Below are positions 45,911 through 56,955 of a DNA stretch of 64,000 nt, piece by piece; within the stretch, counting starts at the first letter, position 1, and the number at the start of each line of letters is the position of its first letter. Below the pieces are notes generated by a model. That model did not search any database. It saw only the letters and a list, made by a program, of their open reading frames with translations, and was not told where the DNA came from. The translations under genes were made by a program, and so were the position numbers. Origin of the DNA: Zygaena filipendulae (Eukaryota; Arthropoda; Insecta; Lepidoptera; Zygaenidae); assembly GCA_907165275.2 (NCBI GenBank), contig OU015654.1:13099501-13163500 (forward strand), in the 5' to 3' direction.

Positions 45911-46212
45911 GGGCATGTTAACTAATTTTTTTTTAGTCCGTCTTGTAGATTAATAAAAAATATTGGACAAGTATTTTTTTATTTTTTTACGTAACCAAAA
46001 AATAACGGCGGTACATTGAGTTGAAATTTCGCGTGACGTCACTATTCGGAAAGTTTGTATGGCAGTTTTATCGGTTAGTGATGTCACGACCCACTCACCC
46101 TAAACTGTAATGCGCTTTATCTGTGTATATTTTAATTTATTTGAAAAAGCAAAAAATACGTGTCTATTGTTTTTTTATTTTCTAACTGACAGACTAATTA
46201 GAATTTTGATTT
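45911..46212 (-). mobile_element. MITE family A, right end lost
   Basis: GGGCATGTTAACTAATTTTT at left; CRE sites GTGACGTCAC (46033) and altered GTGATGTCAC. The end GTAGTCAACATCCCC is replaced by TTACAGTTTACAG. Confidence 0.75.
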
Positions 46213-47147
46213 ACAGTTTACAGTGAAAAGGGGTCAACCTCGCAATGAGGCAAAATAAGCTGAATTTTCGTATAATATACCTTTTGCCGTGCTGAAATTG
46301 TTTCAGATTTTTCTCTTCTCTTCTCTCTTATTCTGAGGTTGATCGCCAATTTGACTGGACTAATAGATACTCCTGAGTCCTGAGTAAAAGGACTCGTGTC
46401 CCATTGTGAACGGCGTAAATTTGGCTTGAAAACAGAAATATATTACGGATACAAGACGTGTCGAAAAAGAAAAATTGGCAAATTTTAAATTGATGGAGGG
46501 ATAAGAATTCGCGGCGTATAATGAACATAGCTTAAGGACACATCCCCCCACAGGCGGTTGGTTTCAAACAAGGGCTAATTTCAATTTTTGTCTCCCCCAA
46601 CCATTTCGTTTGGATCCAATATTGTCGGGCGAAGCTTATTTACCCTCCCAGCCAAGCCTGTGATTGCAATGATTTGGCAATTTCGTTCAAAACTTTCCTT
46701 TTGAATATTCCTTGGGCGCTGTTGTGATCGCGGGCCGAACGAAACGGTTTTTATTGTAACGCGAATTTCAATTTGAAATAATGTTGGTTATTGCCTGGGA
46801 TTTGGGGTTTTCCAAGGAGAAAAATTGGCACTGGTTTTTTAGTATCTTATTTAAGGTATAATTAAAATAAATGGAAAATTTCGTAATTAGTTAGCATTTA
46901 CCTGCGATTTCACCTGCACGAATGTCAGTAGGTAGGTACTCCCTAGGGAGCTGTGCGGTGAAAATCCTAAAATAAAAGCGAAATAGGTACATACTTTTTT
47001 ACATTACTTATTTCATTCATGACTCTGCGAAATCTCGAAAATCAGTTATGAAAGGATTTTGATCCCGGAGTATCTTGTAGGTTCTACCCGAAGAAATAGC
47101 GAAACTCATCAAGGAAACAGCTAAAATAATGAGTTTGATACACACAA
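46213..47147. other. No gene seen
   Basis: A decayed Helitron scrap may lie at 46895-46950 (GCGATTTCACCTGCACGAAT). Otherwise unique-looking. Confidence 0.35.
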
Positions 47148-47640
47148 TCTATACATATAAATAAAATTGGACTGTCTGTTTGTAATTGGGATGTTAGCGA
47201 CTTTTGAAAATCAGAATTCTAATTAGTCCGTCAGTTAGAAAATTAAAAATCATTAGACACTAATTTTATTATTTTTCAAATAAATGAAAGTACACAAAGA
47301 TAAAGCACATTAAAGTTTAGGGTGGGGGCTCGTGACGTCACTTACCGCTACATGCCGCCATACAAATTGCACTGGCTAGTGACGTCACGCGAAATTTCAA
47401 CTCAATGTATCGCCGTTATTTTTTGATTACGTAAAAAAAAGAAAAATACATGTCCAATATTTTTTATTAATCTACAAGACCGAAGTTTTTAAGTTTTTAT
47501 TTTTAACTGTCTATTTGTTTGTTTGTTCCGGCTAATCTCTGAAACGGCTGGACCGATTTTAACGGCTACTTTTATTTTAGAAAAAAAACTCGTAGTTTCA
47601 TATAAACGTGAAATTTCTGTTTGCTTATTATTCATTCCTT
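47148..47640 (+). mobile_element. Helitron interrupted by MITE family A
   Basis: Starts TCTATACATATAAATAAAAT; its body resumes near 47500 with CTGTCTATTTGTTTGTTTGT and CCGGCTAATCTCTGAAACGG. The 3' hairpin is not recognisable. Confidence 0.65.
47188..47482 (+). mobile_element. MITE family A, nested
   Basis: GGGATGTTAGCGACTTTTGA at left; TGACGTCA near 47334 and 47381; right end truncated at ATCTACAAGACC. Confidence 0.75.
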
Positions 47641-48208
47641 TTTGAAGAACTGAAAGGAATTCACGTCTAGTTAAAAAAAAAACCTGTTGGAAGGATAGGT
47701 AGTCGTTAGTTTATAAAAGACAATGCTCCACGAAGTTACTGAGTGCTTCTACTAAATTACACACGACCTGACAATTTATTATGAACCTTTTGCCGTTTAT
47801 ACAAATTTTCCAACTCCTAAAATGTTAATTAAGATTCTTTAGCGTAATAATTTTATGGGGACACAAGCGGTGAAAGCAGAGGTACAAAGGATGATTTGTG
47901 TTAGACCTTTTTTCCCAAACATTTTTTTTTTCCAGTGACCTCTATAAAAAGTTTGTATGAGCATAAAACGATTGCTTTTTCACAAATTTAATCGTCCACG
48001 AAAACATTTTTAAGTGATAATTTAAACGCCTTTTGAAAACGAGGCCTTTTTTAAAATTTGTTTCATATTGCTTTTTTGGAACGATGATAATTAATTGAAT
48101 GAAAAAAGAATGGAATTTGTTTGTTTATATTTAGGACGGTGGAAAAGAAGTTAGAGTCTACAGTAGATTAAGGTTAATAAGGGTAAAGCATCGATTGATA
48201 TATTAATA
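47641..48208. other. No gene seen
   Basis: AT-rich DNA; nothing recognised. Confidence 0.35.
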
Positions 48209-48532
48209 GGCATGTTGACTCATTTTTATTTTTTAGTCCGTCTTGTAGATTATTGAAAAATATCGGACACGTTTTTTTCTTTTTTTACGTAATCAAAAAA
48301 TAACGGCGATATATTGAGTTGAAATTTCGCGTGACGTCACTATTCGGACAGTTTGTATGGCGGTTTTAGCGGTTAGTGACGTCACGACCCTCTCACCCTA
48401 AACTTTGATGCGCTTTATCTCTGTATATTTTAATTTATTTGAAAAAGCAAAAAATACGTGTCTATTGTTTTTTTATATTCTAACTGACGGACTAATTAGA
48501 ATTTTGATTTTCAAAAGTAGTCCATATCCCAA
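48209..48532 (-). mobile_element. MITE family A, inverted copy
   Basis: GGCATGTTGACTCATTTTTA to GTAGTCCATATCCCAA; TGACGTCA near 48333 and 48378. Confidence 0.85.
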
Positions 48533-48567
48533 TTAGGTACGTCCATTGTCCAAGTAAAAAAGTGTAA

Positions 48568-48803
48568 TCTTATCTTAATATATATAAATCACGTGTCGCG
48601 TTGTTTGTCCGCGATGGACTCCGAAACTACTGAACGGATCTTGATAAAATTTTGCAACCATTTATAATATGGTCCAACTTAAAAGATAGGATAGTTTTTA
48701 TCCCGGAATTCCTTCGGGAACTGAAGGACATTGAGTACTTTTTTCCCGCAACCTCCGCGGGAACTCCGAAATTACCGCGGATGAAATCGCGGGGGACAGC
48801 TAG
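48568..48803 (+). mobile_element. Helitron array, unit 1 (236 bp)
   Basis: TCTTATCTTAATATATATAA to GGGGGACAGCTAG, hairpin CGCGGATGAAATCGCGG. The next unit starts at the very next base. Confidence 0.9.
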
Positions 48804-49039
48804 TCTTATCTTAATATATATAAATCACGTGTCACGTTGTTTGTCCGCGATGGCCTCCAAAACTACAGAACGGATTTTGATAAAATTTTGTAACCATTTA
48901 TAATATGGTCCAACTTAAAAGATAGGATAGTTTTTATCCCGGAATTCCTTCGGGAACTGAAGGACATAGAGTACTTTTTTCCCGCAACCTCCGCGGGAAC
49001 TCCGAAATTACCGCGGATGAAATCGCGGGGGACAGCTAG
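48804..49039 (+). mobile_element. Helitron array, unit 2 (236 bp)
   Basis: Same ends and length as unit 1, with fewer than ten differences seen by eye. Confidence 0.9.
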
Positions 49040-49230
49040 TCTTAATATATATATATCACGTGTCACGTTGTTTGTCCGCGATGGCCTCCGAAACTACAGA
49101 ACGGATTTTGTTAAAATTTTGTAACCATTTATAATATGGTCCAACTTAAATGATAGGATAGTTTTTATCCCGGAATTCCCGCTGGAACTCCGAAATTACC
49201 GCGGATGAAATCGCGCGGGACAGCTACTAG
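49040..49230 (+). mobile_element. Helitron array, unit 3 (191 bp)
   Basis: TCTTAATATATATATATCAC to CAGCTACTAG. It lacks one of the two GGAATT...GGGAACT blocks. Confidence 0.85.
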
Positions 49231-49249
49231 TTTATATTTTATGAAGATA

Positions 49250-49445
49250 CTAGTTGATCCCCGCGGTTTCACCCGCGTAGAGTTCGGAGTTCCCGCGGGA
49301 ATACCAGGACAAAAGGTACTCTATGTCCTTCTCTGACAACGTGTATGCAAAATTTCATGATGATCGGTTGACCCGTTGAGCCGTGAAAGCGTAACAAACA
49401 AACAAATAAACAAACTCGGTTTCGCATTTATAATATTAGTAAGGA
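49250..49445 (-). mobile_element. Lep1-like Helitron, complete, 196 bp
   Basis: CTAGTTGATCCCCGCGGTTT to TATAATATTAGTAAGGA; GATGATCGGTTGACCCGTTG inside. Confidence 0.85.
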
Positions 49446-50027
49446 TTTTTAGGTTGAACTGTTTTCATTATCACAAATATTACCTTCTGTTTTCTGCGCC
49501 TTTCTCTGACCTATTCCTAAGAGCGTAATGAGTCCGCGACATAAAATGAAAATAATGCCAGGGACCGCAAGCCTTATTTGAGGCAATTTTTTTTGGAGTG
49601 TACTTATTTAATGCTTGGACATTATACCTGACAACGCCATCCTGCTCCCAAACTAAGGAGAATTTACTTTGTGCTCGACCTTGAGGAGGGTCACTGAGTG
49701 TTTTAAAGGTGCCAAATGCTTTGGTTACCTATTTTCCTGATAAATTGACGCATCTAAGCCTTCTAGCGATAGAAACAGGTGCGCGTTCAACAAAAAGTTC
49801 TCAGCGGAAACTGAAAGGTTTGAACCAGCAGCCGGGTAAACATATTCATTACATATGTATATACTTACATAGATTGTAAGTTTCAATGAAAGGCGTATAA
49901 ATAAATAAATAAAATAAATAAATTTTGAATTTCGTCTCAAATAACTATAAAATAACAAAACCCTTTTTTGTTACGTTTTGGAAAGTGTACGAAACACCAT
50001 ATTCTTCTAGTAACCTATTTATTTTGT
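49446..50027. other. No gene seen
   Basis: ATAAATAAATAAATAAA-type run at 49900-49922; nothing coding. Confidence 0.35.
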
Positions 50028-50028
50028 A

Positions 50029-50215
50029 CTAAGTGCTCCCCGCGGTTTCACCTGCGTTAGTTTCTAATATAAAATTAGTTAAAGTTACTCCTTTATACAT
50101 AGACTATCTGCCAGTGATAATCCCGTCAAAATCGGTCCAACAGTTTCGGAGATTAGCCGGAACAGACAGACAGAATTAGTTTTTTGTCAAAGTACCTACC
50201 GCATATACTTTTACA
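50029..50215 (-). mobile_element. Helitron, CCGGCTAATCTC subfamily, inverted
   Basis: GCTCCCCGCGGTTTCACCTG, CGGTCCAACAGTTTCGGAGA, TTAGCCGGAACAGACAGACA; CTAG changed to CTAA. Confidence 0.6.
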
Positions 50216-50695
50216 AACCTTTAGAAAAAGCAAACACACACACACACATAAGGAAACTTAAATATTATTTACACATATGGATATATTTAACCCCGCCACA
50301 ATATACGTATACTTAGTACTTACAACCTATTTTTTATACACGCTCGACTATGCTGGCTGCCTTTCTTTCACATAAATAACAGTTTAAAGGGTCCCAGGTG
50401 TTTAATTTCGGTTTTATTCCAGTGAATATATTTACGAAGGGCCATTGCTGCCATGTGACACGTTATTGTTAATCTAGAACGGGGTCAGGTCTCCGCTGAC
50501 TCGCATTTCAGGCACAAAGCCCGGATTACCTCGGAATAATTTTGATACTACGTAAACTGAGTGTAGTTAAGGAGGACAATAGTTTTCACTAACCCTTCCA
50601 CTCGTTTCGAAGCCCGATTACATCCATGGTGATTATAGGACAAATAATTAGGTGATTTTTTTTTAAATCCCAACCCAATCGGCGACGACTCGACG
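50216..50695. other. No gene seen
   Basis: (CA)n at 50233-50247; otherwise nothing recognised. Confidence 0.35.
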
Positions 50696-50813
50696 ATCCG
50701 AGTGGCGCAGTAAGTCGCCATGCCTACCCCGCTAATCAAGAGGTTCTGGGTTCCATTTCCAGTGAGGGTGGACTTTGTGTGATGAATACAGGGCTCAATT
50801 TTTCAGTCTGGGC

Positions 50814-50816
<3 letters not shown>
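50696..50816 (+). mobile_element. tRNA-derived SINE, second copy
   Basis: GATCCGAGTGGCGCAGTAAG, CGCTAATCAAGAGGTTC and GTGGACTTTGTGTGATGAAT match the 31799 copy. It ends in GGGCGTGTATATA, running into (TA)n. Confidence 0.7.

Positions 50817-50887
<71 letters not shown>
50815..50887. repeat. (TA)n microsatellite, about 72 bp
   Basis: Uninterrupted TA repeats between the SINE and a LINE tail. It generates meaningless YIYIYI open frames. Confidence 0.95.
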
Positions 50888-50891
<4 letters not shown>

Positions 50892-51003
50892 TTATTTATT
50901 TATTTATTCTTCTTGCACAAAATAGTACAAATGGCGAACTTAATGCCTTGCGGCATTCTCTGACAGTTAACCATTGGGTTGACAGAGAGATAAAAGGGAA
51001 GGG
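50886..51003 (-). mobile_element. LINE 3' end, inverted
   Basis: TTTATTTATTTATTTATT tail, then ACTTAATGCCTTGCGGCATT and GACAGTTAACCATTGGGTTG. Same family as 59944-60072. Confidence 0.6.
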
Positions 51004-51062
51004 GTGTGCAACCTACGGAAAAAACGAAAAATAAATAAAAATAATAGTATTAAAACTAAAAA

Positions 51063-51065
<3 letters not shown>

Positions 51066-51156
<91 letters not shown>

Positions 51157-51176
51157 ATATATATATATATATATGT
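51066..51176. repeat. (TA)n microsatellite, about 110 bp
   Basis: TA repeats with a GTGTA interruption near 51153. About 180 bases after the first (TA)n tract. Confidence 0.95.
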
Positions 51177-52273
51177 AATAATATGTAGTAGGTATGCTGA
51201 ACTGTGATCCAAATATCGAATAAATAACGAGACAGGCGTCCACTGGCTACGACTTCCGCCGCTCATCAACCAGGAGGTGTTTGTAAGGAAGATTACTCTA
51301 AAGCCGAATTTAATCTTATTTTATGGCTTAAATGATAGGTCCATTCGTTACTGCTCAGCACTGTCTAAATAGCATTAGCATACTTTAATATTTTATAAAG
51401 TAAAAAACTCACTTCCATTAACATAAATCTTGCCAGCGGCCGAAATGTAAGTACGGTCAGTCGAAAAAATGGCGTCCGTATGCGGTATGGCTCGTCTTCG
51501 TAAAACTTCTATGTAATAAAATAAAATAGCAAATATTGTTTACACCTCGACCGTATACTTATCGCCATAACGCGATTTCAATTGCGAATATTCAAGTTAG
51601 CGCGACGTGGCCTCGCCTCCTTAGCCAAGTTGACAATTTATACTCGTTGGGAAACTAAGGAATGTGGACATATTATAAATTCCACCAAAATCAGAACCTA
51701 ACAATCTCAAGTGCTAATCATATTTCTAATTAATATTATTACAAATGCAAAACTTTTGTGTGTGTATCTGATATTACATACTTTGAAGTGGCATAAGTTA
51801 CTTTCGGCACTGAAATAAGACATACGGTACTCTTCATCCCGAATTTTTTTAAATTAATCCGAGTGCAACTGCGTGGAAGAGCTACTTTTTGCTCTCTTAC
51901 CAACTGTTCCTATATCACAAAGCAAGAGAGATAATGTTAATTAGGTAGAATTTAATTAAGTGGGAAAACAGACGCGTTGCTAAGTACAGAGGCGCCATTC
52001 TGAGTGATTGTCCTAAAGGATTAAAGCTGAAAGCTTTTAAATTAACTTAAGATTGTGTATGTTCTGTCTCCCTCGTTCACGTTCAAACTTACTAATTGCA
52101 TGACATTTTTAAAATGCAAACATTTCAGCTCGTTATTGCGAAAAGTTTTCATTGTTCCATTCTAAACTTTTGCGTTTCGAACGTCAAGTTTTTAAATGGA
52201 TTTCAACCGATTCGCTAGCTGTAGGTACTGTGTAGTTTAATAAAGTGAGACAGTTGCCGATAAACCTTATTAA
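51177..52273. other. No gene seen
   Basis: A decayed Helitron may lie at 51745-51885 (AGACATACGGTACTCTTCAT). Otherwise unique-looking. Confidence 0.35.
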
Positions 52274-52592
52274 TCCTACTTATAAATGCGAAAGTGTAAA
52301 TGTTTGGATGTTTGAATAGAATAGAATAGAATAGAATAGAATAGAATAATATTTATTTACTCACACATCACGACATAAAACAACAAAATATCCAACCAAA
52401 ATAACAAAATAAAAATAGAATATTAAACAAAAAACCTTCTAAACAATTGAAAAAATAAAGAATTCTAAAATGGGTGTTTGTTAGTTAATCACGCAAAAAC
52501 GGCTGAACGGATTTGGATGAAATTTGGCATGCACGTTGTCAGGGAATTCCTGCGGGAACTCCGAAATTACCGTGGGTGAAACCGCTGGCAAC
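52274..52592 (+). mobile_element. Lep1-like Helitron split by a LINE tail
   Basis: TCCTACTTATAAATGCGAAA at the start, ACGGCTGAACGGATTTGGAT after the insertion, hairpin CGTGGGTGAAACCGCTGG. The terminal CTAG is lost and a ~35-base block is deleted after GTTGTCAGGG. Confidence 0.75.
52315..52474 (-). mobile_element. Truncated LINE nested in the Helitron
   Basis: Begins with (AATAG)n and AATATTTATTTACTCACACA, the reverse complement of a LINE tail. TGTTTG on both sides (52309-52314 and 52475-52480) is a likely target duplication. Confidence 0.65.
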
Positions 52593-53428
52593 CTAACGCC
52601 TAATTTTCCTTAAACCACGTCCTTTCGTTTTTCCACGCTAGGTATATTTCGGAGTCGCTAAAGTTGTTTATATAAAATTTTGTTGAATACTTACAACCGT
52701 ATACATTTTCACTAGATATAGGATCCGTTACCAACAAACTTGAACCGGAACGCGAAAGCTTCGCAGTTTTGGGGGTAAATTATCTTCAAATTGAAGTTTT
52801 CCACAAGCGAACTTTGAACAAGTTTTCCCGGTTTTATGGGGAAAACTCTTTTTTTTTACTTTGAACCGGCAATTTATAACGACTTGTTTTTTTTTTCTTG
52901 TGAAAACTTTAATCCTTTTCAGCAATTGAGGAAGAGTGTTTTACTTACTTTTACTTATACTGAAACTGAAAAAAAAATCTACTCTTTACAATTTGTTTTA
53001 CCAGAGTTACCAGTTACATCTTTAAGTTATTCCACTTTGGAAATTGAACTTTAAAATACTTAAATAATATGTTATTCTTTCATAACTAAGACTTCGTGAC
53101 TCACGGTAAGATTTATAAGCAGTATAAAATTATTAACTGAACTTTAACGTATTTGAAGGCAGCAGCAGCCAAGTTGCATTTGAAAGTAACAATTTTTAAA
53201 AAGACAAAACTAGTGAAAAATAGAAAAGTCTTAACAGATGATCCGATTTTCTACTATTATATTTTATAGGTAGTATCAGTAAAAGATAGATACCTATTTT
53301 TATGTTCACCAGACTCCGGTACTGAAGGTACCTAGTTAAAAAATAATAACAGTAAATCAAGAAACTTTTGTATGACTTAACATTTACAACTTAACTTAAA
53401 CATAACGTCATAATACGTCTTTGTAATT
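52593..53428. other. No gene seen
   Basis: Overlapping frames at 52728-53054 have no recognised motif. Confidence 0.35.
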
Positions 53429-53744
53429 GGGATGTGGACTACTTTTGAAAATCAAAATTCTAATTATTCCGTCAGTTAGAAAATAAAAAAACAATAGACA
53501 CGTATTTTTTTGCTTTTTTAAATAAACTAAAATATACAGAGATAAAGCGCATTAAAGTTTAGGGTGAGGGGGTCGTGACGTCACTAACCGCTAAAACCGC
53601 CAACCGAAAATTGTGAGCACAAGATTTATTTATTTATTTATTTATTAAGATGGCGGACATGTTCTGGATTGATGTAAAGTGAGCAGCAGTAACATGTTAT
53701 CACTTTCGACAGCCGTTGAATCTTATTGAAATAGTCATGCCCAT
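53429..53744 (+). mobile_element. Chimeric MITE family A
   Basis: A normal left half (GGGATGTGGACTACTTTTGA to CACTAACCGCTAAAACCGCC), then about 130 foreign bases with TTTATTTATTTATTTATT, and a right end TAGTCATGCCCATTA. Confidence 0.65.
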
Positions 53745-54299
53745 TATTCAAATTGAAAGATTATCTACACTGAATTTTGACATTCAAATTTTACTCTTGT
53801 TTCACTTCAAAATTCAACAAGTAGTTGAATATTCTGTAATGCCTACTGTAAATTAGTGACGTAGTTGATAGCGCTCATGTCATGAGGACATTTTTTGACA
53901 CTGATTGTGTATCTACTTTTTATATGAGATCGATGCGTAGTCGCTAAAAGAAGCTGGTTTCCGTTTCATATTTCATGTTCGAGATCATGACGCGGTGGTA
54001 GTTACCCATCCCACATTTAAAACATTAATGAGTATTTTGTACTGTAATTATGAATACCGTTTCTATGTCGCGCAGGATGTCTGCATGATTCACGACTTAG
54101 TGACTAATTATAAAGCGAACTTCCCCCGTGTTTGAAACCTATTTTAGACGGAGAGACGTTGTTTATTACGGCATGTCCTGTATAGTGTCGCGTTTAACGT
54201 CTTTGGAAACATTAAACTCTTGCAAAAATAATGCCCGGAGACGAGACGAAAACGGGATGCGAGAGTGTGATTTGAAGCAAACTAACGGACGAGTATATA
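53745..54299. other. No gene seen
   Basis: Nothing recognised; a frame at 54128-54388 runs into Helitron sequence. Confidence 0.35.
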
Positions 54300-54427
54300 A
54301 AGTAACCCGTGTTAATTTTGGTGTTTCCCAAAAATATCGGAATAAAAAATTCCTTTTATCTGTACCCCTGAAAATATTGAGCCGTTAAGGCGTGAAAAAC
54401 AATAAAATTTTCACATTTATAATAGTA
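54300..54427 (-). mobile_element. Helitron fragment, first of a four-copy run
   Basis: CCCGTGTTAATTTTGGTGTT, ATTGAGCCGTTAAGGCGTGA and ATTTATAATAGTA. The 3' hairpin is missing. Confidence 0.6.
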
Positions 54428-54573
54428 CTAGCTATACCCCGCGGTTTCATCCGCGTTAATTGTGGAGATCCCGCGGGAATTCCGGGATAAAAAGTACCCT
54501 ATGTCACTCAGGATCACTCTAGCTTCCTGTAAGTGAAAGAGTTTTCAAAATCGGTTCAGTAGATCCAGAGATA
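54428..54573 (-). mobile_element. Helitron, second in the run
   Basis: CTAGCTATACCCCGCGGTTT, TGTCACTCAGGATCACTCTA, CGGTTCAGTAGATCCAGAGA. The 5' end is missing where the next copy begins. Confidence 0.7.
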
Positions 54574-54771
54574 GCTGTTTCGCGCCTTTTCACCTGCCGT
54601 AATTTCAGAGTTCCCGCGGAAATTCCGCATGACAATATAGCCTCTATTAATCAGTAATAAGGTATCATTCAAATGGCAATTTTTTTTTAAAATCAGTCCA
54701 GTACTTTTCGAGCCAATTCATTACAAACATACTTACATAAAAACCTTTCCTCTTTATAATATTAGTATAGA
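54574..54771 (-). mobile_element. Helitron, third in the run
   Basis: AGCTGTTTCGCGCCTTTTCA to TTTATAATATTAGTATAGA, ending exactly where the next CTAG starts. Confidence 0.75.
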
Positions 54772-55089
54772 CTAGCTGTTCCCCGCAGTTTCCCCCACGT
54801 TGATTGCGGAGATCCCGCGGATATTCTGAGATAAAAGTACTACCCTATATTTTTTTGTATCTAACCTTGACAATGTGTACCTACCTACTAGTAATAATAT
54901 AAAGTTTAACGTAATTCCACCCGCGTTAATTTAGGAGTTTCCTTGGGAATTACGGGATAAAAAGTAGGTACCATAGTTATGTTACTTCTCTGTACACCTG
55001 AAAACGTGTGCGCAAAATTTCATGATGATCGGTTGAGCCGTTAAGGCGTGACACAAACAAACTCACTTTCGCATTTATAATAGCAAGGA
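54772..55089 (-). mobile_element. Helitron, fourth in the run, with duplicated block
   Basis: CTAGCTGTTCCCCGCAGTTT; a second 3'-type block TTCCACCCGCGTTAATTTAG at 54915; end CATTTATAATAGCAAGGA. Confidence 0.75.
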
Positions 55090-55536
55090 TATAACACGAC
55101 TTTTATTGAGATACACTTTGAAGAAGTTTATAAAAAATTTGAGTTACCGTTACCGTTTCCTTATTAATTAATTATTATCATTTAAATAGAAATAACATGC
55201 TCGTTATAAAGTTGAGTACGATAAACACATAAAGTCAGCGTGTAAGAGAATCAAATTACCGAGTTCTTATTAGTCTTCCTACGTCGGGTAATAACGTAAT
55301 TTCAGGTTTCGACTTCATCGGCTGCCCCACGGAAAAACAAAGCAACTGTCATTTTCAAAATGAGTTTTGGAACGAAGTTCCTTATGGGACGATGCGGAGA
55401 GGCCTAACCGGGAAAAAACGTCCGTAACGTAAGATTTTTTTTTTTATCAATAAAAAAATCATAATGGAAAATGTATACCCGAATAATTATTTTCTTTATA
55501 CCTACCGCAAATAGAACTCAAATTTAATCGTACTAA
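55090..55536. other. No gene seen
   Basis: Nothing recognised. Confidence 0.35.
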
Positions 55537-55760
55537 TCGTACTAATATTATAAATGTGAAAGTGTGGATGTTTGGATGTTTGTGAAAGTGGGAATGTTTG
55601 GATGTTTGTTACTCAATCACGCAAAAAAGGCTGAACGGATTTAGATGAAATTTGGCATGCAAGTTGTCAGGGGCACAGAAAAGGACATAGGGTACTTTTT
55701 ATCCCGGAATTCTAACGGGAACTCCGAAATTACCGCAGGTGAAACCGCGGGGTCAGCTAG
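55537..55760 (+). mobile_element. Lep1-like Helitron, complete, 224 bp
   Basis: TCGTACTAATATTATAAATG to GGTCAGCTAG with hairpin CGCAGGTGAAACCGCGG. GTGAAAGTG...GGATGTTTG is present twice. Confidence 0.9.
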
Positions 55761-56465
55761 TATTTTTATAATAAGGAACTTCGTTCCTAACCGGTGTCCC
55801 CATGACACCACATTTTTTTTTGTATTATTGGCACTTTTCAGGCATAACGGACGTTCCTACATACTCACTACCATCCAAAAGACTTCAGTCTTAGAGGAAT
55901 TAAAATTAAGAAAATCGTTAAACTATGGAAGATCTCATCCTATTAAATTTATTTTGCTGCAACAATCATCAAAAAGGCTTTGGTCTTAAAATTAAGAAAA
56001 TCGTTAAATTATGGAAAGTGTGTTTTAAATAAAGCGATATCCGGATTTTTGGTCCTCCTATAAAATTTACTCCGCCGCAATTACTTTGTTTTACCGTAGG
56101 GCAGCCGCCATGTCTTCTTAAGAAGTGAAGTTCAGTCTTGGTAAATTTTATTCACATCGTCTTTTATAATATAATTAACTGTTTACGTACGTAACTGGTT
56201 ATTGAGTTTGTTAACGTTGCTAATTTGTTTTTTCTTTGTTTGTTTTTTCATCTTAAGGCAAAGTAATTGTTTTCATCGTTCCTGTCAAAACCATAGCGAT
56301 TAACTAAATATTTTATTCATGTTATTTTATTGCTCCAATATTATTTTAGAAGATCAGCATACTTAATATTTCAGGAAACGTAGGTACAAATTTTAACTGC
56401 GACATGTTTTGGTATTGTCTTTGAATCTTTTTGTGCATTCGGAAATTTAGAATATATTCTCTATT
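55761..56465. other. No gene seen
   Basis: GAATTAAAATTAAGAAAATC and a near copy recur at about 55896 and 55987; otherwise nothing. Confidence 0.35.
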
Positions 56466-56605
56466 TGCTGTCCCACGCGGTTTCAGCTGGAGGAGTTCCC
56501 GCGGGAATTTCAAGGATGAACTATAACTATTAACCTTCCTCTGGAATCACTCTATCTATTAATGAAAACCGCATGAAATTCCGTTCAGTAGTTTTTGAGT
56601 TCACT
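56466..56605 (-). mobile_element. Helitron, decayed
   Basis: CTGTCCCACGCGGTTTCAGC, AGTTCCCGCGGGAATTTC, CGCATGAAATTCCGTTCAGT. Confidence 0.6.
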
Positions 56606-56955
56606 GAATAAGGGCCCTCCCTGGTTTAAAATCGTAATTATAGATGGGCAATCAACTCAAGCACCGAGTGTATGCTGGGTGGATTGCCTTTCTATATAAT
56701 ATTCGTAATTATAATCACAAAAAGTGTACTATTATGACTGGAAAACTACAAAATACGGAAAACATACCTACAATCGGTAGGTATGGAAGCTCCCTAAGCC
56801 CGCTTGACACCCTTATATTACAAGATCCAATACACTGTATAGCCTACTATCGATATCTTTTGAATTAAATATGAAATAGGCGATATCATTTTTATAGTGA
56901 ATGTTGCTAGTTTCACTTCTGTAGGTATGTACCTTAATTTGGTATTCTCCAGGGT
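56606..56955. other. No gene seen
   Basis: Contains the GATGGGCAATCAACTC motif shared with 8601-8690. Confidence 0.35.

Noticed and set aside
48652..48903. 83-codon frame across the tandem Helitrons
   Set aside because: It reads through the element ends and reappears in other copies such as 10358-10564.
50775..51269. Open frames made of repeated Tyr-Ile
   Set aside because: They are translations of the (TA)n tracts in both strands and all frames, not proteins.
55645..55989. 114-codon frame starting MKFGMQVVRGTEKD
   Set aside because: Its first part is the translated Lep1-like Helitron; the same peptide appears at 59296 from another copy.
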